A DNA stretch of 64,000 bases from Burhinus oedicnemus (GCA_008921705.1 VFFE01009205.1:3371737-3435736); one strand, 5' to 3'. Positions 39,343 through 53,814 are shown, counted from the stretch's first letter. Numbers and translations: made by a program. Notes: generated by a model not told the origin, from the sequence alone.

Positions 39343-40954
39343 CTGACAAGACACAGAGGGGTTCGCAGTGCGCAGGAACAGAACTTTACACAACCTTCTG
39401 GTCCACTTGAATTGATGAATATTGTAGACTCAAATATTGGAAGGAAGCCTAGGAGGAGAGTGCCTGTTAACATGTGACAAGCTTTTGACTGCAGGAAACA
39501 TGACACAACCTGGCTTAGATCATAAAACACAGTGGCTGTGATAGTTTTAGCACACCAGTTCAAAAATTGGTAGTCTCTGCCCTAAGATGGAGTGAGGTGT
39601 TGCGCATGGGCTGGCAGTATATGGATTTTGCACTGGCAGCTGAGGTATCCATTTGCTCACACTGTACTATTAACAGACCATTTTATTTCAAGTTTCTCTG
39701 CTCTTACAGCAAATAACTATGCATACCCAATATGTACCAGTTCTAACATGGTGGTAGAATCCATGTTAACAGCTTTATTTTGCGAATCTCTTACACAATG
39801 CCTGCAAAGCAAACTTTGCGGCTGCTGAGCTTGCCAGGGGTTGGGTACTCCTTTGCATCCTGACTGAATCCTAAATGTGCCCAATAAAGTTCTGTTTATT
39901 TTAGCTAGGAATATTTCCATAGGCCTGTTTTGATGGGCAGAGCTCCCTCTTCTCTGCTTTGGTGTCTTTTCCATTTAAGAGTAACAAACTTAAAAGATGT
40001 AAAAATAAATAAATAAATGGAACAAGAATCTAGCATAGCTTCGAGATCTCACTTTCTGGATAGAATTTAGGACAAGAGGCAATACTAACAAATACAATTT
40101 GTACCAGACTTTAAAGCCTACATGTTCAAGCCAACGATCACACACATACACAAATTCATGCTGTGAATTCTATCATAAACTTGCTGGAGATAACACACAA
40201 AAGCTTGTTTAGAGACCTCTGCTCTTTTTTTTCCTTAATGTATTATCACTCTATTTATTTTTGTTATGCCCTTGCACATGAGCCTTAGCTCTCTGCTTAC
40301 AATGTGCATTCTGCTCTTCTCACTGAAGCAGGAGGGGAATCGGGGAGAACACAAGTTTCCTAATTATACACAAAGCAAGTCACACACTGTGACATTTAGA
40401 AGCAGTCGTGCAGCCCTCTACGATCAGGGCTGCATTTAAGCCTTCAGATAATAGGCTGGGTCAGGCAGGTACGTCACTCTGGACATATTAAACTGTACTG
40501 ACAGAAAACAGTAGTTCCTTTGAAGACAGTTTGTGTGCGCAGAGGTAAGAAGGCTAGCTGTGCAGTTTGGTACAGGCAGCTGTCAGGACCCCCCCCCCCT
40601 TGCCTGCTCAAGCTAAGGAAGAGCGTAACGCGGCCAAGGAAAGAATACAGTTCAAAGGCCCAAGCCTGACAGTAAATACTAAAAGAAAAGGAAAAATAAG
40701 AACAAAGAAATGTTAAACTGGTTCGTCTGTTTTTCAGTTTACACAACTGTAAACAAATGCGAAGGTTTATTAGTTTATAATGCTTTTTGTGGTCATGTAA
40801 CTCAAATGTGAGCTTTGATTTAAGAAATGGAATTTGGCAAGAAAGGATTTTCAAGGCAACCTACTCACTTTCCCATTAAGAAGATTAAAAAAGAATTCAA
40901 AATATCTAACTTTGAGTAATAAGGTCTGTACTTGTGTAGCAACTAATCTTGTGC

Positions 40955-41070
40955 TCATGCACATCCCAATTTGGTACTGCACTTGCTTAACTTTAAGCAT
41001 CCAAGTAATCTCACTGACTTCCCGCATACTTCAGCACACACTAAGTGCTTTGCTGAAATGGGGCCATGAT
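40955..41070 (+). repeat. Ancient amniote interspersed repeat (GCTTAACTTTAAGCA family)
   Basis: The text holds GCACTTGCTTAACTTTAAGCA, then a diverged CTCACTGACTTC block, then TAAGTGCTTTGCTGAAATGGGGCC. I recognise this order from a common, partly palindromic repeat of turtles, crocodilians and birds (…CTTAACTTTAAGCACGTGAGTA…CCATTGACTTCAATGGG…GTGCTTTGCTGAATCGGGGCC). I cannot name the family with certainty. The copy is strongly diverged, so the insertion is old. Confidence 0.7.
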
Positions 41071-44000
41071 CAGGTTTAAACAGTGTCCCTTAATGAGGAT
41101 TTACACATTAGAATAAAAGGCCTCCAGAAAAACCACTCAGCCTGTAAAACTCTAGCCATTCACCTTAACCAGCGACTTTTTATCTAACTTTGCCTTTAAA
41201 TAAAGCTATCTGACATACAAGGATGGACTCCACAAAGATTTAAACAGAACATTTCAAGTTCAGCTAAATGTGGGAAAATTCAGGGCCTGGACTCTTAGCC
41301 ATATCCAGACTCGCTGCGCCTATATGTAGAAGGCAGCAGCATATAATCCCTTGGTATACCGCAACCACTTCTGCATTCAGCCTAATCTCTGAACGTGCTG
41401 TCTTACTTTGGTAATACAACAGGCAACATCCGTGTTTTCTGGCCAAATTCTTTTCAGTTATGACCTTCTCCAGATTTCAGTCGTTACTTGCATGCAAACG
41501 GAGTTTAATTCAAATTTTTACACTACAATAGGCTTTAACTGCATACACCACATACTTTTAAACACTAATCATTCTCATGCGCAGTAACTGAGAAATAAGC
41601 CTGCTTTGCTTTGAAAATACAGGATATAGTTAGGAATAAAGGAAAAAGTTACTGAAGAAATGCCACCCAGTTCCCCATCTCCAGCTCAAAGAGAAGACCA
41701 GTATTTTACACTGAAAACATTGATGATTTCCTTTAAAGCAGTTTAGGTCTTTGTCACAATTGTGATTCTTCTTCTACTGCTTTAACAATGTATCTGCCTT
41801 TCGCAGGCACTACTGGAGAAAAATACTTGACAATAAATTACCCTAAAGAAGAGATTACGTTATCCCACATCCATTTACCTGTTTAGAAAAATACGAGCAG
41901 AGCCACAGAAGCTGCAGCTTTTGCAGCCAGTACAGACCTACATTTCCCAATGGCAACAGGCGAGGATCTTGCCAGAGCTGGTACATCTGCTCCGCTCAGA
42001 GGGGCTGCTCCGGCATTGCTCCCACAGCACTACGGGTGGCAGGGGCTTGTCTGCAAAAGAAAGCTCTGCCGGATTGAAATGGGAGCCTTCGTTTTAAACT
42101 GAGTTAAGAGTGCAAACAGCTGTGCAGACATTTGTTTTGTGCTGATTATTTTTATTTGGCTTAATTGATTCAGAGTCACATTAAGCGAAAAAGAAGATAG
42201 CCAGAATCCTTAATGCCCACAACGGTGTCTTCGCCATTCAATTCAAACTAAAGTTGCAGTTTGTTTAAACTAAAGTAGTGCCACTCTTGTGTACGGACAA
42301 GGCCCAAGCTAATCAGGTGTTGTCTCACCACGACAACAGCGAACAGTCTGAGCGGAGATAATGGAAGGCTCTGCTTCCTGCCACAGCAATTAGCAATGAG
42401 TGAGGGAGGCTCTGCCAGGCCAGAGCTCTCCCAGCAGCAATTTGGGATGTACCGGGGAGAGGGGCTCCCTGCTAGATAGGGCTGGCAAAATCTATTTCTG
42501 CACCAAAGAAACAATCCCCTCAACGTCCCTCCAGTGTGTTGTCGAACCTGACCTGTGTGAAATTTGAGAATGGATATAAATCAAAGGGAGAAAAAGTAAT
42601 AAAAAGCTCCCGGCAGACTTGATGACATGTTGATAATGTTCTCGTCCCGGAGTCAGGGTGACACCAGCCCAAAGATGATATATAGAACTAAGCCCACATA
42701 CCGACGATTTACTGGCCTAACGACAGTTTTCATTGATCAGAGGCCAACAATTACTGGATTCCTTCCCACTGCCTATTTCAGTATCAGGCTCTGGCGTACA
42801 ATCAAAACACTAGCCCTGCTTCTCCACAGTTCATGTGCCAACTTTGCAGTGGATGCTCAAGCCAAGGAAGAATGATATGCAAATCTGGCAGGTGTTTGGG
42901 GCATACCAGTGCTGCTCAAAAGCCCAGCCATAAAAAAGGAAACAGCAGAAAGGCTAGGGGAGTCCCGATCTGCTGCAGAAAGGCTGCAGGCTCTGTACAG
43001 TACACAGTAAACAGGTCCCAGAAACAGGAGACATGGCTTTCAGGCAGCAACAGAAAAGCTCAATTATTTTTGCTCACTATAAACAAAGCACACTCTTCAT
43101 ATCCCCTCCAGATTGTCTAAGGGCCTCTCTTGCCACTAAAGCTTATTTCAAAAAGAACAAGAACTTACAAACAAATACAGCAACTGGTGCTGGTACCAAT
43201 CACATAATGTTCCTTTCCTTTTTTGTTTTGCTTTGTGTCTTAAAGTAGGGAACCAGTAGAAAGAGATTTCCTTCCCAAATGTATGGAAAATGGATGTGTC
43301 AAACTGAATTAATATCTGCAATGGCACATTCAAATGGCCATGATTAAGCTGCTGGAACGAGATGAATCAATGTGGGAAAGGTGCTGGCAAAGAAATGTTT
43401 TTTCCAGTACATTACTGTCTCTTACAGACAGGCAAGTGCATGTAACTTGTCTTGGTCTATCAGGATTTACCTATCTGTTCCATAGTCAGCAGAGGGGAAT
43501 GCTGCAAATTTCCAAAAGTTTCTATCGACCTTCTTTGGGACCCAAAGGAAAGTTGGGAAAGGCTCCAAGAAAAGACGCAACTCCTGTTAAATGAAGTAAT
43601 TAATAGATTCCTCACCGTAAACTCATGGGATATATGCATTTAGAAATTACATAGGAGCACTGACTACACAAAGGCTGATACGACAGTATCTTTGTACAAC
43701 ACTTAAAACTACTGATGTCACTAAATACTTTCCTTCTCTCTTCACCTTCTATCCTTTTATTTCTGTTAATCTTTCTCTTACATCTGATTTAGCCAAGTTT
43801 TTCAGCAGAAACAAAAGTAGCCTAAGAGTTCAGAAAAGGAAATATTGTTTTTAGGAGCACAAACAATAGAAAATATCTTCTTAAGACCAGATGTCATTTG
43901 AAAAAATGACTGCAATTTCACGAGAGTTGGGTGAGTACTTTTAAGGGCAGTACAGCCAGAAGGACAATGCGGTTCTGAAGAAACTCAAAAGACTGGGGTT

Positions 44001-45124
44001 TTTTGTTGTTTTAAATAATACCTGTGTAAAAATGAAGCCATCGTTAGAAATACTGTCAACATCTTGAGAGAATAACAACAACCACCCAGGCGAACTTGAA
44101 ATTTGCAAACTTCCAACCACACGTTCTTTTCTTAAAAAATATTAATATAACACACTTAAAATAGTTAACTCTCTTCCACAAAGGGGGAAAGGATGTAACT
44201 ACAAAGGAAAAATGAGGAGATTGAGTATCCACAAGATGTTACCAGCATATGCTGTGAAAAGAAAGAGAGTTTTCCTCCCTTCAAGCTTCCCAACAGTAAA
44301 ACTTAACAAGAGGGTCCACAAGGTTCAAACACAAGTAGATTTTTATTGAGAGAGTATTAACTGCTATATAAACATATTGCACAAAGGAAGACCCCCTGAA
44401 AGTGCATGAGATCGACAGCCTTTATATGCTCCCCCATGCAGTACTGGCTGTACAGCTCTTCCTTAACACTTCATACAGCATTTTAGCTTCCATGTCTATT
44501 TACTCTTGAAATGTGACAGGTTAGTAACAATAATTATTTGCATTGCAGCCATGGCTACATGCCCTGGTGATGAGCTGGAACTCTCTCGCACTAAGCACTG
44601 AACTACCACCTAAATGAGCCTGTGAGCGTTGACCAGGCTCCTGGCTGTCCTGTGTGCAAACAACTCCTCGTCATCCCAGGCAAAAAGCACTCCTTGTGGA
44701 ATCAGCACCCCCCTGCCTTAACCGCACCAGATTATCTCAGATGGGAGCAGCTCTACGTGAGGCTCTCTAGAGACAAGCCACTGCTGGGGCAGCACAAGTA
44801 CTAAAAATACATGTATTTTTTGCCTAGCGCAGACAGGTTGTTGGGAAGAGTTTCTCTATCTTTTCCATAGTAAAGGAATAAATAGAGAATGGACAAAATG
44901 GCAGAGCCTGGGGAATATGCTTTTGTTCTCCTTCTTAAGAAAGGGGCGAGAATTATTTGATGGGTCCCCATGGAATATGTACTTCTTTCAGCCTCTTCTC
45001 CACTCAGTTGTAGTACTCATCTGGATCCTAAGCCTCTCCTGCAACTGCTGAAACCACCCACCTTTAGCAACAGCATTGATAAAACAAAATTAGCCCATAT
45101 CTCTTTTTTTTTTTTTTTTAAATT

Positions 45125-45144
45125 NNNNNNNNNNNNNNNNNNNN
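45125..45144. other. Assembly gap, 20 N
   Basis: Twenty Ns lie between a T16 run (45104-45119) and a C16 run (45146-45161). A round placeholder between opposite homopolymers suggests a sequencing drop-out of unknown true length. Confidence 0.98.
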
Positions 45145-45727
45145 TCCCCCCCCCCCCCCCCACCCCTTACCTATGCCACTAAAGCACAGGCAAGGCTTCT
45201 TCCTTCCTGCAAGAGGCTGACAGCATCTTTTGTTCAAGAAAGTCTCAGTCACTGGTATTAGTCACTCCCAAGTGAAAAGTAGTCAGCAGACAAAATCTTG
45301 TCCCTAAATACCATGCCATTGGGAAGATATTACGAAAATACTGAAATCCATGACTGAAAGTAAGTACAAACTGCTTTACAGACATTAACAGAACCTTGTA
45401 AAATAAGTATAACAACTAGCTATGGTAGTGAGCAGTGATGGCAGGTGATAGGATGGTACGGGATGCGATGGGGGTTGAAAAATTTTAAAGGTATTTTCAA
45501 GACAGATAAAGCATGGCATGCAGAAGTCAGAGCTCGAGAGGACCGATCAAATCTAGGATCTCTTATAACCTCACCTACTTTGTAACCATTGGTCAATAAT
45601 CCTTCCAAAGCAGAGTGGCAGGGTTATTGCTTGTTCTCTATGCTAGTTATACATATGGTGAAAAAGATGTTCAATATTTCGAACCACTCTGGAAAAAAAT
45701 GTCTAGCTTAAAGTTGTCAAGTTATTT

Positions 45728-45748
45728 ACACACACACACACACACACA
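45728..45748. repeat. (AC)n microsatellite
   Basis: About ten uninterrupted CA units follow GTTATTT. It is probably polymorphic. Confidence 0.95.
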
Positions 45749-48700
45749 TTCTTCCTACTGGCGCACATCTCACCTCTAACATAATGGAGCTGTTACTCTG
45801 ACCTGTGCTGCTGGGGAAAAAGCAGGGATTTTCTCAGCCTGTTCAATGTAAAAAGCAGATACAAAGAGATAGAGGGTAAGTCATAGTCCTAGCACAGGGT
45901 TGAGAAGTACTGTGAGTGCTTATCCAGTTCTGTGACACACAGCCAAACACTGCAGGCACACACAACATGATGATCAATGGACAAACCCCCTCTATCTGTA
46001 GAGGAGATGCACCCACTGTTGATAGTGGGTGTCATATTCTGGTTCTGCAAAGATAAGTCCTTGGGCCTCTGTTTTCTCTCTCTCTGACACGCACACACAA
46101 GCACACTCTCCCTTAAACACCCACACTTAACAAAGTGCAACAGAGGCCAAGCTTTGCAGTCAAAGGTTCCTAAATCTACCCCTTTTCAGATACATGAGGT
46201 TAATGCTTGCGTGTCGCTGCTGACATTCCAATTTGCTCTCCAGCTTAATGACCTTCCTTAAAGCAGCAACGAATAAAGAAAGGACAGTTGGCAGCTTTCC
46301 TTTCTCCTTTTGCTGTCATCTGCTCTTCTCCTTTTATACATATACATACCCTCTCCCAGATTTTTATTGCAGTGTTTCTTTTGGTAAGTTTCTTCCTTCT
46401 CAGCCACTGAACATGGTTGGGTTTTTTGTTTTCCCTGAGAGAGGGTGACAGTTTTGGGCACAGCAGTGACTTCCACCACACACAGTGGACATGAGCCTAT
46501 CCATGGAAACCTGATATATCTCCTCTGGTTAAAATAGCACAACTAACTGTAAAATTTCAAAGCAGCTAGACACTGAGCAGCTAATCCTACCTTACTTACC
46601 TCCTGCTATATATTCAAAAATAACAACGTTCTCAATGCTATAAGAAAATTCTCACCCATGGTCTATATATAACAGTCCCACCCAGAGGAGTCTGCCAGAG
46701 ACGAGGTCTCATTCTGCGCTGTGTAACACGAACAGCAAAATAGACATTCCTGCTCACGTGTCTTACCAGAAACAGTCACAAGTGTTAAAACTGACCTCAC
46801 TTAAGTTTCTGTTTCTTTCCACTGGTGAAAGGAGACAGCATGACTAGCTCAGATGTCAACATTTACCTTGTAGACATCTAAAGTTAGCCGAGATGAACTG
46901 AGCTCAAGGCATGACAAGGAGTACTTGCGCAGTGCCTCAGAAGTTGCTAGCAGGACGAAGGGTAACCATAAATTAAATGCAGATTCTGCATGCGAGTAGT
47001 ATAAAATCTGGAAATTTTCCTATGCCTATTTTATTTAAATAAGATGACAAAACTCTTACGTAATTAGTAATGAACTTCCTATTTGTAGAAGCTGGAAGTC
47101 TTAGAATACTAAGACAACTACGGCAATTTATCTGAGTAGGTACTGCAGGTTTTGATGTCAGCTTTACTGAGTTGAGCATTTGAAACTTTCTCTGCTGAGT
47201 TAAAACTTAGAAAATTCTCGATAGCTCAGGTCCTTAATGAATCTAGAATCATTTTCTGTATTGTGTCATATGCAGCACATTTGTCTTTATTATTCATTGT
47301 TATAGACAACATTTGTGCCTTCAGTACTTTCTTTGACACTGCTGTTTTTCCCACTTGTTTTCATTCCTGACCTCTAATGGCAGTTTTGAAAGCAAATGGC
47401 AGCATTACTTTCATTAATGCTTGACTCAGCATGCTTATTTGCTTAAAAAAATACTCATAACACCCCCATTGCAATGAGGTCTGATTCTCAAGACAGCTTG
47501 TGCTAGTATTATTGCATGTTTAGTTTTGTTTAATAGCCTAGTCCTAAGGTGCAAGTCATCAACTCATTTTGGTCAGCCTAATTTCTGAGCAATCAAGTCA
47601 GCTATTTAAACAATATGTTTCCACTTCTCATCTTCAAGGTAAATTACTTCATTGGGAAGCAAAGCATAGTTAGCAGCATCTGCTGTGGTTAAATTAAAGG
47701 CAGGAGTCAAATTATCTCTCCCTGTTTTACAAACATTGAGCAATTTTTTTGAACTAACAAGATGCCTGAAAAATTGTTAAGTAATTTAGGAAGAAAAAAA
47801 CTTTAATTAAAGCAAAAAAGGAACAGCAACCGTCACCCCTATTTGGTTAGGGGTACACTCAGGCACTACGTGTTTTCTGGCACACCCTGGACTTGCAGCA
47901 AGGTAAGAGAGTTCAGAGGCTAGGCTACCATTCACCAAACACCGTAAAAACTGAAACAGCCAGCCTGATTTTTACATACGTCTCTCAAACTGATTTGAGC
48001 AGTCATTCATACCTGTCACAGAAAGGATTATCAAACCTCGAACTTGAAAATGATGGTGAACTCACACACATCTGGTAACCTGTAGAACTCCTACTTTTAC
48101 AACCCAGTTTTCTTCTGGCTAACAGCTCTTCTAACCACTCATGATAGTCATTCGTGGATCTGATTTAAAAGGGAACAGTTTCCTCTAGCAAATTTAGTCA
48201 TAGGAGAAGGCTGTAACAGACAAACCTACAGCCCCATTCAGCAAAACATCCTCCTAAATGAAGATCAATAAAAAAATACAATTAATTCATTTTATAATCT
48301 ACTTTTTTTTTTTATTCAACTTGTGTGTGCTTTTGCATTTCTGTTTTGAGTTTTCCTTTCATTGTGTCAATCATGCAAGCAATCAGATGTCCTCATTAAA
48401 AACTAATAAGCTGAACAACATATATGATAAAGGTAAATTCTGGAAAATATTTTTTTTAGATGTGTTTGTAAAATGTTGGGCACGCTCATATACAAATACC
48501 AAACTCAAGGGAAACTGAAGTTGCAAAGGAACGCCTCCAAGTGGGTATAATCCTGAGTCTCAGCTTGAGTGTTACATAGGATATGGACTCTTGGAAGACC
48601 TTGCTCTTGGGACAAGTCTGTGGCCTTTTCCACTAGTAGTTATGATTCTCCCATGTGATATCAAATGGTATGTGAGCAGATTTGGACAGACAGCCCTGGT

Positions 48701-50271
48701 TAAACCTTAGGAAAGTGAGAATGGGTTTTTAAGCGAGGGCCAGATTGTATTTGGTTAGCAGGTTTTTAAAAGCATGTATGTAAAAGGATACTGCTGCAAA
48801 GGAAGCAGCCCAGCTTCAGCTCCCATTAACCCTTGACAGGTATGACTTAAAGCTGAAATCTCACACCTTCCCTGGTTTAGCTCTAAGTGCTCAGATATGT
48901 ACATAGATAATTCTCAAATTCCCAGGGTTTACAGTTCCCAGCTCCATCTAATGAAGAAACTTCCTTGCAGTGTTTATTTTTTGAACACACTAGCAAGCCT
49001 TCCCGTCTCTTAAGCCTCTGAATGCCCATTTCAGCAGGCTACCAGTTCGTGTCACACTGTAATGAGCGTGAAATCTAACTATAAACCACACTTGGCCAAA
49101 TTCGTATTAACAGACAGGGGAAGTAAGACAGGCACAAGGGAAACCCAGTTCACAGCTGTGAAGATCATAACTAAAGTGCTACATACAAGAACAAGATTAC
49201 ATTTCCTATCAAATTCCAGAGGGATTAAATCATCAAAATAATTCTGGTAAGGAGGACAGTTAATTCCATTAAACAAATCTGATATATACAAAAGGGAGTC
49301 TATTTCCTCTAAAATGAACAGAACATATAAGAGATTCAAGAATGTCTTTCATGGCTAAGACAAAAGAGAAATTTGTCATCACAGAAATGCAGCTGATTAA
49401 GCACACAATTAAGCAAACTTTGAAAATCTCAGTTGCGTTTTGGAAGTGTTTAAAACTCCAAATATGTTCAGACTCAAAATACAAATGGAAGATATATCCT
49501 GCCCTACACAGTCTTAATAGGTGAGAGACATAAGTAAACATAGTAGTGGAAAAAAGATCCAAAAGAAGTGAAACTACTTATTCCCAGTCACGTAAGAGTT
49601 CAATAGAAGACCGAAAATAGTGTGGAAGTCCCTCCATCCCATCTCCTGAATGGTGACCCTGAGGCTGTATATAATTACAGAAGTATGATGAAATATTCCA
49701 TATAATACTTGGTTTGTCACCCTTCTTGAATGGACACAGACACAATGCCAGGCAATGCCACGCAGTTTTAGTATTATTCAAAGGAAAGTTAAACTTTTAT
49801 TCTTTCCCACACCTCTATATTGGATATTTTATGCCCACAAGGAAGACAGACAAAAGGCAGACTCAGGTCTAGCTTCAGTGGAGCTGGAGCAGAAATCTCT
49901 TACAGTGAAACTTTGCTCTCAGACACAGAAGAAATTCTGCTGTTTTTCAGAGAGCAAAGATGCGGACATCGATGAACATGGAGGGAAAGACCAGACGTGG
50001 AGGAGGAAGTGAAAAAGGAATGTCCAAGACAGGCTGAGGTTTACGGCTGAGTTGGAAAAAAGAAGAATTAGAAAAAGTGGGGAGAGATAGGAAAGGGAAG
50101 TATCAGTTCAAAGACGTAATATAGCTAAACAAAGTATTAGCCTACAGCTTTAGGAGAACTTCTTAATATTAGGCTCTCAAGACAACTTCAGCAAGGGGGT
50201 TTCTTTTCTGTGGCACATTTTTCAATGATATGCCAATAACACCAGGTTGCTGTAAGAAACAGCTCTGCACT

Positions 50272-50306
50272 GAGCATGGTCAGGACATGGAGCACGGTCA
50301 GGCATG
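50272..50306. repeat. Imperfect tandem pair of about 17-18 bp
   Basis: GAGCATGGTCAGGACATG is followed directly by GAGCACGGTCAGGCATG, differing by one substitution and a one-base length change. It is a local slippage duplication. Confidence 0.65.
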
Positions 50307-53300
50307 AGCAGTCTCACAGTAACTGAGCTGATGGAGAGACCTGCTGCCATACTGCTATATACTGTGTTTTCCTGGAGTAGGGGGAAGCAGTAACAGGATG
50401 AAAAGCCTGGGGAAACAGGCCCAGCTCCAATTCATTCTCTCTCCATGGAAAGTGGTGGTTTACCTTAGACAAGTCAGGATGACATACGAGTGTACGCTGG
50501 CCCATTCTGATCACAATTATAGCCATTCAAAGAATATTTTCTTTGCCAGACACAGTAGCGTTCTAACCATCCACACCACTCAGTTTCAGGCTATCAGGCC
50601 AAATACTAGACACAATTAATATTATTAGTAATAATCTCACCACCAAGTGAACATGAGCTTCTGCTTCAACGTGGACATCACACTCCTTAGGAACAACAAC
50701 TAGAGTAACTTAAGAATACAATAGCTGGGTTTTACATAAAACATAGATCTGCTGATGCATTCACTTTTTCCGTCAATCACATAGTGCTAGGAAATGAGAG
50801 CCAAATTGTTCATTGCCTCCAAGAGCTATGGTCTCATCTCAAGGCAATACCTAATAAATACACTAATACATCCATTATGCAAAGATCTCCTTTGTAGGAG
50901 GATGAGCACTGTCCTTGTGTTTGGTCTCATATTCACCAAGTTCTGTTGGTCATTAAAAATTGCTCCCCCCCCCAAAAAAAAAGAATCAAAGATTATTAAT
51001 AGCAAAGATGTAGGTAAGGACAAGACATCACAGGACAAACTGAACCAACAACCCATTATCTTCTTTTGATGTTTAACCTGGCATATGTGAAAAGAAAATT
51101 AATACAAGGTGACATAGATAAACCTTATCTGCAAAGTTGTTTCTCAATGCTTTCAATTTAGAGGAAGACATGCAAAACCAGCCCATCAGCCTGGCAGAAT
51201 GAGAGTTGAGCTATCTTGCTACAGTCTCAAAACCAGCAACTCTTCCCTGACACATAATAAAAGGGTTAAAAAATTGAGCAGCAACAGAAGCCTCACAGAC
51301 CTTCAGACTGCTAACTCGCTGCGGTAGTCTGCCAAGCCAGCTGAGGGAATGGTGTGGTAAAAAAGAAACCCAGAATTTGAGTAAAACATGCCACAGTCTC
51401 AACAAGTGCTGCCAGAGAAACAACATGAAGAAGGAGCTGTAATCTGAAATGATGCTAGTGCTCAGGCTGAGTTCTTGCCCCAGGAAGAACCAGGAGGACT
51501 ATGACTGACATGGGAGAGAAGTTAAGAGGACAGGTCTGCAAGTCAGGGGTAAGGGCAAATACTGTCTTCGAACATGACCGAAAGGTTCTCTGAGAGCTGA
51601 GTATGCCAAGTTGCCACTGTTTAGATAAACCAAGACCATGGCTATGTTTTCCTGAGGGAGCAGCTTCTGAAGTTCATTTGGAGTTTCAGATTGGCCCAAT
51701 CCAGGAACTCCAAGCCAAACTCAACACTCGAGAAAAAACTCACGTTCATCATACACACAGAAACACAGCTAAACACCCTAGTAAAGCTACATCCAGGAAA
51801 AGGTAATGATCTATCAGCATCTCTACAGGGTAGGATCTCCACGCAGAGGTGCTGGGCACTATTTACTTGCAGACGTTCATGTGGGTAAACCAAATGTGCA
51901 TTCTTGGCTTCCCTCTCCACTTCCCGGCTGGTAGCCTGCCTCCAGCTCCTTCCAACCATTGAACTACCACAGTGACCAGCCGCTGCAGTCCTAGCGTAGC
52001 AGTCCAAACTCTGTGCTGTCACTCTGCCACCTTCTTGCTCCATAAGCAAAAAGAAAAGTTGACAGAAAGGAAAAACAAAAAGTAGAGAGGAAAAAAGAAA
52101 GATCCAGGAAAAGGCAGGTACGGGGGTGGGGTGGAAATCTGGAAGAAGACATACTACACAACCACAAGGAAAGGAAACAACTAGTTTGGAGGGGGCAGGG
52201 GGGAAGAAGGCATTAGAGTGAGTACACAAGAACTGAAGACAAAAATAAACAGTAACACTAGGTATCTTTTGCTAGACAGAGCTCTCCATAGAGATGTAAA
52301 GGGAAAAATTTTGCCTCTAGTTAGAATGAACTACTTCCTTTCACCTCCACAGAACATCAGCTCCTAAGTTTCTATCTTAGTTTTATCTTTCTGTATCCGT
52401 GTGCTATGCAGCAAGGCTAGCATGAAAGTTCAGCCAACTTAGGAGTCCAGCAACCTGCAGCCTCCCCCTGCACGCAGCAGTGCTGCAGGGAGCAGGCTAC
52501 GGCCGCCAGCTAGAGAGAGATGCATTACAGGCAATGGGAACAGTTCGGTTTTGGCCCTTTTGAAAGGGATTTTTCACCTGGTATCACAGCAGGAGATGTC
52601 ACAGTCTATTACACAGATCTCGGATACAACAAACAGTGTATTCATTTCTATTCTAAAGAAATTGCCATGTTCATTTGGACATGCCTATTAAGTCTTAAGA
52701 AAAAATAAATTTGAGCAGCTGCCAATTTTAAAGCCTCATGTTTGATAATAATAATTATTTTTTTTTCCCCCAAGTAACATAATGGGCCTAATCCATATTG
52801 TGGGCAAGTATCCTGTAAAATTTAATTAAAAGCCCAAAGCTGGTAAACAAAGTGATATTATGACACCAGAAATATAAGAGAGATTTGCGAGGATTCAGTG
52901 TAACTCAAGTCACAGGTGGTTCATGAATCCCATACCCATTTGCAGTAACAACCTACTATACTTTTTTGGTACGCGTTACTCAGTGGGGCTTAGGCCCCTA
53001 AATGAATCCTGGAGGAGGAGACGAAATCATTATCTTGGTGTACTCTAGCCTTCACTTAACAAAAAAATATTTCCATTTCCACCCTTTGGGATTTCATACG
53101 CCCTGAAGTTTGATGGTTAAGGGTACCGTACACAGTACTAAGCCAGATCATAAAAAAGTTCAGGCTTTTTCTCCAGGGAAATGCTATGCTGTGATCTCAC
53201 TGTTTTCCCAGATAAATTTCATTGCATTGTTTCTTTTGCAGCAGCGTTAGACCCATGTGAATGCCACAGCCAATACCAGATGTGCCTCCATGCACTTGCA

Positions 53301-53814
53301 AGAGAGCTCTGAACAAAGAAAATCCAGGAGAGCTGGAGTTCTGCTTAATGAGAACAGCCCTGGGACAAAGCTTTAATAGTTTAACTAAAATTACATTCAA
53401 AACTTAATTAGCTGAAGCTCTGAACTCACAAGCCGTGGCCCATGAGCTCTAATACACTAATTAGCTAAGACACCCTTTAAAGCCAAGTATAGCTAAACCT
53501 TCTTGAAGAGCTGTCACGTGAGTCCTCGGATCTGAGGCAACATTCGTGTTGCACATGGGAAGTTCCGCATTATTTCACTACAATGCTGTTGCATATACAA
53601 TTATTGCAGGTCCCAATTATTTTGGCTAACAAACAAACTATAAAATGTTCGCAGCATATAGTTCTATACGCAAGGAAGGATCGAAGCAGACTTTAAACAT
53701 GGAGTTCCATACAGCAATGTGAGCCAAAAACCTTGAAGAGCTGGACAATAATTTTCAAAACTTCAGAAAAATTGCATATCTTAAGGAAGGATAAAAAAAA
53801 AAAAGTCGAGTGAC

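Noticed and set aside
39385..39400. SGPEG in the same open frame just upstream of the 106-bp exon, resembling SPEG.
   Set aside because: The surrounding residues do not match CKRRESPEGDSF, and the strong acceptor lies downstream, so this is intron read-through.
41990..42061. Good minus-strand acceptor (CTTTCTTTTGCAG) followed by an open frame KPLPPVVLWEQ.
   Set aside because: No donor in the right phase, an in-frame stop soon after, and no NKD similarity at a position where conservation should be high.
45290..45420. Possible L2/MIR tail (CTGCTTTACAGACATTAACAG…).
   Set aside because: Only scattered words match, and a profile search would be needed before naming it.
51642..52229. 195-codon minus-strand ORF, the longest in the window.
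   Set aside because: No recognisable domain, built from purine/pyrimidine-rich low-complexity DNA, no supporting splice sites. Consistent with chance.
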